From Phialocephala subalpina (taxonomy: Eukaryota > Ascomycota > Leotiomycetes > Helotiales > Mollisiaceae): DNA of 64,000 bases. The position numbers were made by a program, and so were the translations under genes. The notes beneath the pieces were generated by a model. The model was not told the DNA's origin and made no database searches. It was given only the letters and a program-made list of their open reading frames with translations. Shown here piece by piece: positions 43,015 to 54,006 of the stretch; position 1 is the first letter of the stretch, and the number at the start of each line of letters is the position of its first letter. The stretch is from contig FJOG01000029.1 of NCBI GenBank assembly GCA_900073065.1, positions 321,210 through 385,209 of the forward strand, written 5' to 3'.

Positions 43015-45354
43015 CTATACGAGCGGAATAATAGGTATAATCAAAGAACTATCGTATTCTCCACCTGTGTAAATGGTATGATTTCCCACATTTTCATCCT
43101 CGGGTTCCGTCAACACACACAAGCCCGTCTCGGGCAAGCACATATCGTGGCCCGAGATACGGAGCATAATCCCTTCGCCGGCCGCAAAAACCATCCCAAT
43201 GGGCCAGATCCCGATCTCCAGCGGGACAATGGTGCCAGGCTTGATCGGGCTTCGCAGGCGATGGGTGTAGAAAGGCTTAACATCACACGACGAGTCAGGA
43301 TCCAAGCTCACGGCATGAGAGGCTCGCAGAAAGCCTTGCGGCCCAAGGGTCTTAGCGGTGTTGAAATCGGGAACCTCTTCCACCGGGACCGGGCAGGGAT
43401 AGTTCAGATGCTGGAGCAGCTTCCCCTTGGAATCAATCTTGCGAATCTGAACCACGACATCCATGTCGTCGTGTTCGGTACAGGACAGGTAGAGCTTGAC
43501 TTTGGAATATCCTGCAAGCTCCGTTGGGTTGTCAAACCTTAGGACGAAATCCTGTAGTATGTGAGGTCACGAACACATTTGATGCTCGTCAGAGATCGAG
43601 AATTCAACACTTACGATAGACGCCTCCAGATCGTGCGCTTTGTATGAATCAGAGCTCTTCGTAGCCACTGGCTCTGGATTTAAAGTCTTGTTCGAAATGT
43701 CCAGGTAGAATGTCTGCAGTTGCTGTCTGGCAAGTGGATACTCATTTTCTGGACGTTCCAAAACCGTCTTTGCTGGGCTGCTGTTATCAAAACCTAACAG
43801 TGATAGCCGTACCGGCGGTGTCGAATCCTCCCAACCATTCTCTATTCCCTTGCAAAAGCGATCGAAGTATTTCTGGAGATCATTTGTCACTTCAGGTCGA
43901 TAGAGGTCGTACCCTGAGACATACTAGTCAGTGCCATCTTCACTGCAATGATGAGAGCCAAACACTTACACTCTTGGTAAGGGTGAATACGCAGCCATTT
44001 GGACTTCGTTTGAGCTACTTTGAAAGTTTCAAGTGATCCCCGCGAGTGGAACATGCTCCTGGGCAGTTTTAGAACACATCGAACTAAATAAGGCAAAGGA
44101 GGGTTGCCTAACTTACGAATAAGAAGCCAATATATACAAGGGAATATTTGCAGTGTTCTCGACAGGAAGCCGTTTTGCCTCCCAGTAGTCGTCATATAGG
44201 GGGTGTGTGGCAAGCATAGCGACCATATCCTCCACAGAGTTAGGACCTGTCGAGGTAAAGTTAGGAGGAGAAAGTGTCGGGCTGGCGCCACCTACCTGCA
44301 AATCCATCCATAATCATCTTGTGAAACTTGGCAATATGAGGTCTCCCTCCTCTGGCCACAAAATCACGATAGGGGTCGGTGTATGACTCCCATGGAGCAA
44401 GTGCTTTGAGCGCAGGGTGCGAGAGGCGGGAAGCAAAGTTTACTTGGGAAATAGCCAGCCAAGAATTACCCCTGAATTTTAACAATTAGCAATGAACAGT
44501 TTGAAATGGAACGCTTTGTTGCTAATTACTTACGCCATTCCAACCGATCTCGAGCACCAGCTCTGACGTGAGCACCATTCAATGACATCGTATATATCCT
44601 CAGCTTCCTTAATATCTTGTGTCAGCATCAGAATCTGCCACGAGAGGTTTTGGGGAAAGACCTGGTCGCCCCAATGCGCAATGTCGCCTTCAGAATGCCC
44701 AGCACCACGAGCATCCACATTTACAATGGCGTATCCTCTCTGGCACCATTCAGCTGGATCAGGTGCCTGTAGTTTACTCAGGACAGTTAGTTTTCCACTG
44801 TTGCTGGAAAGATAGGAGAAGAGGTCAAACACGGCCGCACCTCGAACTTCTCGTAGCCAGAGGTGGCATCTTTCGCAATGCCCGCGCGAAATGGCGCCAT
44901 GAAATCGTAGTCCTGAGGTCCTGAAGAAATCAACACAAAACCAGGTTAGTCCTAATTCCGTTGCAATTCCCAGGAGCTGGAATCTGAATTGGTACTCACC
45001 AGTTCCCGTCTTCCCATACGGACTCCACGGCAGGAGAGCAGGGACCTTGACGCTGTCCGAATTCGTAGGCCGAAAGACATCCGCATACAATTTGATGCCG
45101 TCTCGCATGGTGATGGTGATATCCCGCTCGAATATGACCTCTACCGGGAATGAACGGCGTCCAGGAGCCCTCTCATGGCCCTTCTCAATGACTTGAGTGC
45201 TGGGGTTGAAGCCGTTGTAGTTGAAATGAGGATGTTCAGGCGCAGGGGTGAGCTTGCGATAGAGGATATCTGGAAAGCGATCTTGCAGCTTCAACTTTGC
45301 TGGCAAACCAGGAGCACCTGGGCTTGGTGTGAGAGTTTGGTCCGTGGTCGCCAT
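43015..45354 (-). CDS. CocE/NonD-family hydrolase (X-Pro dipeptidyl-peptidase S15 type)
   Basis: Nine exons fit in frame: 45354-45000, 44920-44841, 44766-44662, 44607-44534, 44471-44296, 44246-44117, 44058-43970, 43913-43615 and 43551-43015, giving 614 residues. The start is ATG 45354 (MATTDQTLTPS). The order of motifs is that of the family: ITMRDGIKLYADVFRP (about 80-95), LLPWSPYGKTG, AIVNVDARGAGHSEGD, SVGMAGNSWLAISQ with the nucleophile Ser in GNSW, and a C-terminal jelly-roll (LRFDNPTELAGYSKVKLYLS; GTIVPLEIGIWP). Bacterial CocE hydrolyses cocaine-type esters; related enzymes cleave Xaa-Pro peptides or acyl amides. No signal peptide is seen. The third intron (44661-44608, 54 bp) is stop-free and a multiple of three. 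It is divergent from the MFS gene. Confidence 0.88.
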
Positions 45355-45989
45355 TCTAGGTAAACTAGACACAGGGCTGTGGTCTGTAACTCGGTGCAGG
45401 GAGAAGAAACAGCGGTCCTTGTGCCTCGTGGAGCTGCAATATGTAGGTTTAGATAAAAAATTCAAGAACTACGTGAAGAGTCCAGCTTGTTCAATTCAGT
45501 AGTGGCCTCTAGAGAGGGTACGGTGGAGCGAGTATGTTGGGAAACACCATTCGCGCACCACTCCGCCAACTACTAGGTGGGGAAATGGAGACGATTTGTG
45601 ATTACTCCGCAGTCAAGGATGGGATGGATTATATCCTTAGAACCGGCCATAGAATATTGACCGAGAGTGGCCCCTGAGGAATTTATCTTGAATGTTTGGA
45701 AAAGAGGCTTATTTTTCTGTTCCATTGCATGGCGAGATCGTGTCAACAACTTGGTGCTCTGACCAATACCCCGCTCCCCAGAAATCGCGAATGTGGGGAA
45801 TTGTGGGGAATGGGGAATGAACCAACCCCCTCATTTTGGATGCTTCAACTTTATACAGATTGCATATACCCTGGGAAGTTAAGGTCTTCGGCGCCTCGTC
45901 ATCCTCGAACACAAACACTTGCCTTCAGTCAGTTGGCCGAGGAATCTGTCCCATACGCACCATAAAGATATTATCATTATTTGATCAAG
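45355..45989. promoter_or_regulatory. Divergent promoter region, hydrolase/MFS
   Basis: The two genes start 635 bp apart and point away from each other. At 45793-45818 a cluster gtggggaattgtggggaatg, followed by ggg aatg, holds GTGGGG cores fitting the CreA consensus SYGGRG. The same pattern recurs in reverse at 49818-49840, in the neighbouring divergent region. Shared carbon-catabolite control of the cluster is a reasonable inference. Confidence 0.5.
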
Positions 45990-47988
45990 ATGGTGGTGTA
46001 TCGAACACTCAAGGAGCTGGATAGCAGTGAGGGCACGGTACAGCTGGTCGACTGTACGTACTTCCCAAGTCACCTCTTCTTCACTTTGAGCCTGCATTCT
46101 CACGCGATAGTCGCTGCTCTAGATGTCCAGTCCGGCAGCAATCTCCTCCATCTTGAAGGGACGAGTATTCTGTTAGTTCCTCAGCCATCGAGTGATCCCA
46201 ACGATCCCCTCCGTTGGCCACAATGGAAAAAATATGTCATCTTCATCAACATTTGCTTGTATTCATTCCTTAACAACTGTTTCATCGGGGGCATTTCCTC
46301 AGCCTTCTTCACCCTCAGCCAAGACTACCAAAAGTCGATCAGCACAACCTCGGGTCTTTTGGTCTATCCGATTCTCGTCCTTGGACTAGGTGTAAGCATT
46401 GCTGTCGCACGCACACTTGGTTGGAACAAATAATTACACTCACTAGAACTTCCTCATAGTTCCACTGTCGATCTACATCGGAAAGAGACCAGTTTTCGTG
46501 ACATGCTCCCTTGTTCTCCTGGTCTGCAATATTTGGAGTGCTGTGGCTACGACCTTTGAAAACTTATTGGCCGCTCGTATTGTTGCTTCGATTACCGGCT
46601 CTGCTACCGAGGCATTGTCTGCTGCTTTTGTGAATGTCTGTATTCTCTTGTTGCTTGTCTGAAATGAATTATCTGACTGTGCCCAAATAGGACTTGTTCT
46701 TCTTGCACGAAAGAGGTCATAAGATGATGGTGTACATTATTTTCCTTGCATCTGGTAACTCTATTGGTCCTTTGGTTTCTGGGTTTGTTATTACGAGTAT
46801 GTACCATTCTTCCTATGTTCTGAATACTTTGACTGACGTGTCTCCAAGGCCTCAGCTGGAAGTGGTTCTGCTGGATCTTGACCATCTTCTGTGCCATCAG
46901 CTTTGTTTTCGTCTTTTTCCTCGTACCGGAGACTCGCCATGAGAGAAATTACAACTTGAGCCAGACCACAGTCGGGTCGGACGAGGGAGAGAAGAATGCA
47001 ACTGATGCCACTGCGATCGAGTACAGTGCTGCCTCGAATGAAAGTTCAACATACCCCGCCAAAAGATCCTACACGAGTTCACTCAATCCTTGGTCCGGTA
47101 TCACTCCCGGCCACAGCTTTTGGAACATCTTTATTCGGCCATTTCCTCTCATGGCCTACCCCGCCGTGTTCTGGGGATTTTTGAGTTGTGAGTATTTCAG
47201 AATCTAAGTAGATTTGCTCTTCGTTTGTTGACAAATATATTTAAAATAGATTCTGTTTGCCTTGCTTTGGTCATCGCGGTGGGCTCGGTATATTCGTTTG
47301 TGCTTCAAGTCCCTCCGTATAATATGACAGCTGGTATTGCGGGCCTCATCAATGTTCCAACCCTTTGTGAGTAAATTCTAAATGGCCCAGAAGAGAGGTG
47401 AAGCTAACTTCATCCAACAGTTGGCTTTGTTGTAGGTGCCATCTCCGGTGGCTACCTCACAGACGTATTCTCTGCACGACGAGCTCGTAGAAGAGATGGT
47501 GTCTTCCTTCCCGAAGATCGTCTCGTCCTTCTCCTAGTACCTGCTATCACTGTCCCAGTAGGCTGCTTGATGTTTGGGTTTGGCGCACAACAGCAATTGC
47601 ACTGGGCAGTCATATTTGTGGGTTATGGCTTCATCAGTGTCGGACTCACAGGCGTTGCTAGTATTGGTATGACATATGTCTTGGATTCGTACTATCCAAT
47701 TGCTGCAGAAGCACTCCTTTTGGTAAATGGCCTCAAAAATGTGGTTGCCTTCGGTTTCCTTCACGGAATTGTCCCTTGGACCACAGTGTCAGGATATCAA
47801 ACGGTATGGGATCTCCCAAGAGGTCTTCCAACCATTTATGAAATCGCGCTTGACTAACGTTACAATAGGTGTTCGGTGCCATGGCCGGAATCTTCCTTGC
47901 TATTATGGCGTTGGCGATTCCTTTATATATATACGGTGCTAGCATTAGACACCACACTTCCATGAAATTCCAGTTGATTAGTTGGTAA
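45990..47988 (+). CDS. MFS transporter (DHA1-like, drug:H+ antiporter type)
   Basis: Eight exons (45990-46053, 46111-46391, 46447-46635, 46691-46796, 46849-47187, 47250-47366, 47421-47803, 47869-47988) join in frame to 532 residues. The start is the ATG at 45990. Exon 2 has PSSDPNDPLRWPQWKKYVI, the entry motif of fungal 12-helix MFS carriers, followed by helices FINICLYSFLNNCFIG and VYPILVLGLG. Later come GKRPVFVTCSLVLLVCNIW, ARIVASITGSATEAL, GNSIGPLVSGFV and, in the second half, MTAGIAGLINVPTL and a long GYLTDVF...RRARRRDG loop. A long acidic loop separates the halves. Exon 3 ends at an unusual donor (gtctgt), which I accept because the protein reads on as VNDLFFLHERG. Probably a plasma-membrane antiporter; substrate unknown, possibly that of the divergent hydrolase. 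Confidence 0.85.
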
Positions 47989-48502
47989 AATCGGGGCTTG
48001 GTACGCTGATGTGGTGATTATCGGTTTGGGTATTTCCGTTAACATCTATTTGTGCATCTTTATTGCAGTAGACGCAGAGTTCACATTCAATGAAGCTGAA
48101 ACATGACACTTCCTGCTCACACTATAATAACTCTTTTGTGTCTCCTGCTCTTACTATAAGACTGATTTACTTGTAAACCAGATCAAGGGAAGTTCGAGGG
48201 CGTTATGATAACGTAGCTATAATTATTTGGTCAAGAATCCGGGGGGATCTGCGTCGATCTAGTGATATGGGTTAACATGTGAACTTGGTAATTGTGGAGA
48301 TGCACGGAAGGTTTGGTTAGAGAGGAAGAATTTATGCTTACCAAAAAAAAAAACCACGCAGAATTTTTTTTAAAAAAAATTCACAAATCGAGTTCGGAAT
48401 CAAGTCCAGTATGTAGATTCAAAATGCAGTACAAATGTAGATGCCAGTTCTGAGCGAAAAAATCAAGTACTCGGTCGGAGCCATTGCACCTTCTCGACCA
48501 CA
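47989..48502. other. Convergent intergenic region
   Basis: Between the stops of the MFS gene and the reductase. Contains A-rich runs near 48342-48385 and no gene. Confidence 0.5.
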
Positions 48503-49549
48503 TCACGCCGTTTTAGATGCCCACTTTTTCCGGTCTACTTGATACTGAGTACAGAAATCGACGATGCATTGCTCAACGGGACCATAATTCAAGCCTAGAT
48601 CACGTATTGACCTCGAATTGTCCAAGGAGAAGAATTCCGTCAACTGACGAGTGCCCGGCTTCCCCTTAGGTACGTTCTCCAGCCAGTCCGCCTCTGGGAA
48701 TCTTTTGACCATGATGTCAACAATCTGTTGGAAGTCGAGGGGTTGGTTGGCGATGATGTAACGGCCATTTGCCTTAGGGTTGTAAAGAGCCTGGATATGA
48801 GCGTCTACCACATTTTCAATGCGGACGGCCCAAGGCATATGACAGTACGGCAGGTCCTTTTCCTCGCCATCTATCAGCCGTGCAAGCTCGGCGTTTGTCT
48901 TGTTCAGTTGTGATGCAGAACTGACAGGTTGAGTGTAGAAGCCCCAGGTGTGACAAGGGTTGATGCACACCAGATCAAAGTGCCGCTTTGATTCCTTCAT
49001 GAAATTCCACGCTGCTTCTTCGGCCAACTTCTTGGACGCTGTGTATACCGGATCGAAATCGGTCCTTTCGGAAGCTTCCTCGTATGTGAGTGGATTCCAG
49101 TCCGCTTCGGTGTAGGTATAGCCTGGTCTGTGGAAGCCCGAGCTGTGCAGTGGGTTGACTATGGCCGCGCATGAGGAAGTCATCACTACTCTTTTTACTT
49201 TGGGCTCTGTTGCAGCTGCTTCGAGGGCTGAGAGAGCTCCTTTCATAGCTGGATCGAGAAACTCGGCTCTGGCGTTAGAAAATGTATCGATGAAGGGGGA
49301 GGCGACGTGGAAAACGGCGTCCACTCCTTTCACAGCATCGTGAAAAGCATTCTCCGCGCAAATGTCAGGGACAATGAAAATTTTGATTTGCTTCCCGTAT
49401 TTAGTTTCCAGTGCTTCCACAGCACGTTGACTTCGGACCGTTCCGTGTATGGTAATCCCGTCTTTGACCAAGCGGTCCATGATTGCCGCCGCGTAAAAGC
49501 CATTGGCACCTGTGACAAGGACGGTCTGGTACTGACGAGTGACTTCCAT
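48503..49549 (-). CDS. Extended short-chain dehydrogenase/reductase (GRE2/DFR-like)
   Basis: Intronless 348-residue frame from ATG 49547-49549 to TGA 48503. The N-terminal Rossmann motif is VLVTGANGFYAAAIMDRL (about 10-27); most relatives have GFI/YGSHV at this place, so GFYAAAI is a variant. TVRSQRAVEAL suggests NADP(H) preference. VFHVASPF, VMTSSCAAI and the catalytic YTASKKLAEEAAW (YxxxK, about 168-180) follow in order. CINPCHTWGFY takes the place of the substrate-loop Pro. Such enzymes reduce aldehydes or ketones (methylglyoxal reductase GRE2, dihydroflavonol reductase, cinnamoyl-CoA reductase). No signal peptide. It faces the decayed MFS gene across a short divergent region and may belong with the CocE/MFS pair. 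Confidence 0.85.
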   Translation of the reverse strand: MEVTRQYQTVLVTGANGFYAAAIMDRLVKDGITIHGTVRSQRAVEALETKYGKQIKIFIVPDICAENAFHDAVKGVDAVFHVASPFIDTFSNARAEFLDPAMKGALSALEAAATEPKVKRVVMTSSCAAIVNPLHSSGFHRPGYTYTEADWNPLTYEEASERTDFDPVYTASKKLAEEAAWNFMKESKRHFDLVCINPCHTWGFYTQPVSSASQLNKTNAELARLIDGEEKDLPYCHMPWAVRIENVVDAHIQALYNPKANGRYIIANQPLDFQQIVDIMVKRFPEADWLENVPKGKPGTRQLTEFFSLDNSRSIRDLGLNYGPVEQCIVDFCTQYQVDRKKWASKTA

Positions 49550-49849
49550 GATGCTCTAGACTCGAAATCAAATGAGAATCTTTGAGGTGAAGAGAAAGAT
49601 GGGTGTTTCTCTTTGGGAGTCTGTGTGGCGTCTCGCTGTTGCTTCACCCCCTTGCCGCTGGAATATCGGTCGCGACAATTGCTGTACTTGTACTTGGACC
49701 CTCACAGGCGAGTGTCTGCTTCCGAGAGTTGGAACAAGGGACTGGGAGCTGGGTTGACTAGCACTTTAGATATTCTTTTCCCCACCTCTGATTGCCGATT
49801 GTGAATGCCCCTGTTCACATTCCCCACACAATTCCCCCACAGAAATCCC
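49550..49849. promoter_or_regulatory. Divergent region with repeated CCCCAC element
   Basis: About 300 bp between the reductase and the decayed MFS gene. At 49818-49840 the plus strand reads cattccccacacaattcc followed by cccac; its reverse complement matches the element at 45793-45818. Another ccccac lies at 49847-49852. These again fit CreA-type SYGGRG sites. Confidence 0.5.
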
Positions 49850-50805
49850 CACATCCACCACCTCGTCAATCTTCATAGGTGCGAGTGCAGACGACATTCC
49901 CAACGGTGGTTTGGTGGCCTGGCAGCAGGTTCCGGGACAGGCTCCGTTCAAGCATTTCTGTTGCAAATCGTTGGCTTGATCGCAGGACCAGCATTCGACG
50001 CAGGCTACTTCCGACAGCTCATCTTCCTTGGCTCGTTCTGTTCCGTCTTCGGCTGTGCAAAGAGTGTTGGCAGTTCATGCTAGTTCAAGGCATCTTCGTG
50101 AGTGTTGGCGTGGGCTGTACGTTCGTGCCGAGCGTTGCTATTGTTTTGACATACTTCAGTTCTAGAAGATCACTTGCTACTAGCATTGCTACTGCGGGCA
50201 GTAGCCTCGCAGGCATTATGTTTCAACAATTGCAGCCTCGGATTGGCTTCGCGTGGACCACACGTATTATTGCTTTCCTTATGCCGGCAACTCTCTCAAT
50301 TCCCATGGCGGTCATGAAACAGAGAATCTTGCCAGCCCAAAAGAGAAAGCTTTACGATTCAAACGCCTGTCGGGAACCTCCATTCGTCCTATTTACCCTG
50401 GATGCCTTTTTGGGTTTCATGGGCCTATACATACCGTTCTTTTATACACCGAGCTTCACACTCTCTCTTAGAGGTGTTGATTCGAGCATTTCAATTTACA
50501 CGGTTACAATTATTTGCGCAGCTTCGTCGTTCGGCCGCATACTTCCAAATTTTATCGCGGACACCCCCCGGCGGCCCACTCAATATGCTGATACCTTGCG
50601 TGGTACTGTCAAGTGTTATTGCCTATGCTTGGATTGGTGTGAAAGACCTGTGCGGTTTGATCACCTTCTGCATATTCTACGGCTTCAGTTCCGGATGTCT
50701 CGTCTCTCTGCCACCTACCGTCATCGTGGGTCTCTCTCCTAATATCGGAGTTGCCGGCACATGTATGGGAATGGCATTTGGAGCTGTTGGCCTGGGGCTT
50801 CTTTA
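49850..50805 (+). pseudogene. Decayed MFS monocarboxylate-transporter-like gene
   Basis: The plus strand starts inside the transporter: SGTGSVQAFLLQIVGLIAGP and DAGYFRQLIFLGSF (from about 49935). A frameshift lies near 50070, and then comes MLVQGIFVSVGVGCTFVPSV, SSRRSLATSIATAGSSLAG and FTLDAFLGFMGLYIPFFY. A second frameshift is near 50570 (GRILPNFIADTP passing to GGPLNML). It ends GVAGTCMGMAFGAVGLGLL and a stop. These motifs follow the monocarboxylate-transporter-like MFS family of fungi, in which a first-helix PDGGWGW motif normally precedes. That start and the last helices are missing. The gene is not functional, but its position, divergent from the reductase, mirrors the intact MFS next to the hydrolase. 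Confidence 0.75.
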
Positions 50806-51763
50806 GGAAATCCGGATTGAGCTTTCGTGTAAAGGCACTTGCCATTCTGAACTTCGGATGAAAGTGAAAGATTGAGTTGATGTCAGACTTCTAGCAAAGT
50901 GGAGAGCAGTAGCGGAATGGCACTGATAGTAGAGAAATGCATTCCATGACTCTTATGTACCCTCCATACCTGCCTCTGTCTTTGATCCCTCTTGTCTACC
51001 TCCACGTTAGCTTGAACCAACACATCTGATGAGCTTTCTAGCCTGCCATCTTGGATGATGCGGAGCCGTAAAAGCTTTGGCGTAAGGCACTTGAGATTCT
51101 CAAGTTCGGATGGAAATAAGATAAATAACTGACGTGGCTTCGGACTTTGAGGAACACTGGAAGGAATAGCAATAAGAACGATATCAGTGAATACCATTCC
51201 ATGACTCCTATATACCTTTGTATCTACCTCTCCGTCTATCTGTTTCCTCTCGTCTACCTCTACTCTACCTCTAATCCCTCGTCTAATCTTCTTTAATCCC
51301 CTCAAGCCGCTTCTATGTGTCCCTCTATACCACCTCCGCCTCTGCTGTCCCACAGCCACACCAGCATTCAAACCCAGAGTGGAGTATTCACAATTCCAAA
51401 ATGCAACGACAACAATGACACCAGCACCAAAGAAACATCCTAAAAGTATTCAAGAAGTAGGATCGGAAAAAAATTTACAATTTGTAAAGAAGTAGCAAAA
51501 TGACGATCGAGCAAATCCAGAACGCCAACCCATGCAATACCATGCTCCCTGTCTTGTCTTCCGATGATCCGCTTCTAGTTATGTTCGATCAAGCTTCGCA
51601 ACCCGATCTTCTTGTGCCTCGCGTCTACCGGCCTTCTATGTCCAACGCCACCAATTCTACACTCGTACACGTCCCCTTCTTGTCATGCTCTATTTTCTGC
51701 TCCGCCTGCCCTCCTTGTTGTCTACTTTCCTCTCGAGGGCTCGCGCCATTTTGATATGGGGAT
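50806..51763. repeat. Intergenic region with a ~250-bp imperfect tandem repeat
   Basis: Two copies lie at about 50818-51010 and 51071-51250, offset by about 252 bp. They share ggcacttg...attct, ttcggatg and, later, attccatgactc followed by pyrimidine-rich tctacctc runs. A minus frame through both (50883-51371) shows the same peptides twice (RSHGM, KSHGM) simply because of the repeat. The 3' end of the mitochondrial carrier gene begins at 51764. Confidence 0.6.
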
Positions 51764-54006
51764 CTACTTCCCACCACCACCCATTAACCTAGGTAAACTC
51801 CTCCACCCCTCCTTCCCCGGAACCTTCGCGCGTCCAAACTCCTCATCTAGATCAAGAATAATCTTCAACGCATTCCTACTCCTCAAATAACTTAATGGTC
51901 CCTCTTGACCCGGCAATCCACCACTCGCACTCGCAGCACCTACACCCATATGCGGTGCTTCCTTCTGTTGACCTGGCATCGGGAGGAGATTTTGAAGGAC
52001 TTCGTATCCGGCGAGAGTGAAACCGAATTGTGGGGATGATCTGAAGATACGAGCTGGTCCACCTTTGAAGAATGCCTTGAAGCCTTCTTGTTTGTAGATT
52101 GTTTTCGCAGCATGTGCTAAACCCGTATAGCTTGACTCTCCTTTACGAGCTTCGACTTGTAACCGCGTCTTAATAACATCACAGGGAGTCGTCAAATACG
52201 CCGCCGGCATACCCGCAATCGCACCCGCAGTCAACAACTGCAACACACCTAGCTTCTTCGTTTGGGATTCTTGGAAATAGTCGCGCTTTAAGTGGTTGTA
52301 GGAGGTGAAGTAGATAGCGGAGAAAGGAACGTCGCGGAGGAGACAGGCAGAGGCGCCTTTGTAGAGACCGACGAGACCGAGGTTGCGGATGATCCACATG
52401 GCGGAGCGGCGGGGGGCGCCTTCGACGTTTTTGGCGACTTCGCCTTGGACTTGGAGGCGGATTTTGACGATTTCGAGGGGGTTGGTGAAGATCTGCGAAC
52501 AGAGGAGTGAGCACATGAGAGGAAGAGAGGAGAGGGGAGCTTACGACTTGACAAGCACCTGCTGCACCGCCGGAGAGGAACTCGTAGGGGAGCCATATCT
52601 TTCCATCTGGTTCGGAGAAGAAACCTCGAGCCATGTCGTTGACTGTCAATTTGATAGCTTTCTCCGGCGCGACACCAACAAGCTGAGGCAGAATGCCAGA
52701 ATACAAGCCCTTGAAACCTTCATTGCGGATAACCTTCTTCGCACAATCGATTGAGTTCTTGTATAGCATCTCTCCTACACGGGACGAGCGCTGGTTCTGC
52801 ATACGGGTCTTCACCAAATCAATGGGATACACCATAAACGCACCAAACGCTCCTGCCACCGCACCTAGACCAAAGTGATGGATGGATTCGAGGGTATTGT
52901 GTAGGAAGGTCTGGCCAGTGGTTTTTGCCTTCTCGATAGTGGTGTGTCCAATATCGCTGAAGGCATTGTAAAGAGGGTTGCGCCACGAAGCATCGAGGAC
53001 CTTGGCGAAATCACCGAGGCCGAGTCGTCCTGAGGGCTCGTCGAGACTGGCGAAGTGGAATAGGATATCTGCTTCCATTGGTGTGAAAAGAGAGAATCGT
53101 GTAATGCGCGAAGCTTCGTTGAGGAATTCGGTTCGTGTGATCTTGCCGTCGCTGCTCTGCGCTGTAGCTTGTCTGATGATCAGTTCCACCAAATCCATCT
53201 CGCGGATGATGTTCTGGAAAGCTCGAACATTGGCGTACGAGATCTTGCTTCCTGTCGAGATGTTGCAAAGGGTATGTAGGTTTTCGAGGAGATGATCAGA
53301 GAGCTTGTGCTTGGCAGTCTGGAGGATGATGCGCTGGAAGTCCTCGGGTTCGATGTATCCATCGCCATCTTTGTCGAAGTAGTGGAAAGCCTGTCGTATC
53401 CTCTCGCCTTGTAGACCTCTCAACATCTGCGAGAATTGTGGGTAGGTGAGGTCGTGTCGTCGCTTCTTCCCTCCACTATAGAGTGTAGCCCACTCGCAGT
53501 TCCAATCGAAAGGTATGGTGTCTGGACCTTTGTTCATGTCATACAGCTTCTTCAAGTCGTCGTATTTCACATATCCAGTCTGGTCGACATCGAATAACCT
53601 GAAGGCAATCTCGTACTCGGCGTCTGGTTTTGCAAGGAGATTCTCGAAGGTACCCCAATCGAAGAGATTGACCTTGCCCACGTTCCGTCGGTCCGCCACT
53701 TTGAATAGGATCGCATATTGTTCGCGCTTGATCTTATGCTGTATCCCAACACGTCTTGTCAGTCAATGGTTCTGCGATGTATACACAACAGGGGTAAGAG
53801 TTCTGACTCACGTAATCTTCAGTCTCCGGCGCAACAGCATTGACGAACTCCTCCTCGCTCATATACAGTTCGCCGGTCTTCTCATCCTTCCGCGCATTCT
53901 TCTCGAAGGCCGCCTTTGACTGTGCGGATAGCTGTTCTCCCTCCACGATGTCTGAGCCGAGGAGCGACTCCTTGACGACCTCCTTCACTTCCGTAACGTC
54001 CTTCAT
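51764..54006 (-). CDS. AGC1: EF-hand mitochondrial carrier, aspartate/glutamate carrier type
   Basis: Exons 54006-53812, 53738-52545 and 52492-51764 (introns 73 and 52 bp) give 705 residues. The N-terminal half carries EF-hand-like motifs: [12 protein letters not shown] (about 105-116) and [12 protein letters not shown] (about 180-191), the latter a canonical calcium loop. The C-terminal half is a three-repeat mitochondrial carrier: [24 protein letters not shown] and [12 protein letters not shown], the PxD/ExxKxR signatures, with [21 protein letters not shown] and [21 protein letters not shown] between. This layout matches calcium-regulated aspartate/glutamate carriers (aralar/AGC) of the malate-aspartate shuttle in the inner membrane. 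The C-terminal 60 residues are a variable G/A-rich extension. Housekeeping gene. Confidence 0.92.

Noticed and set aside
50883..51371. Minus frame with repeated RSHGM/KSHGM peptides
   Set aside because: The repetition comes from the underlying DNA repeat, not from a repeat protein.
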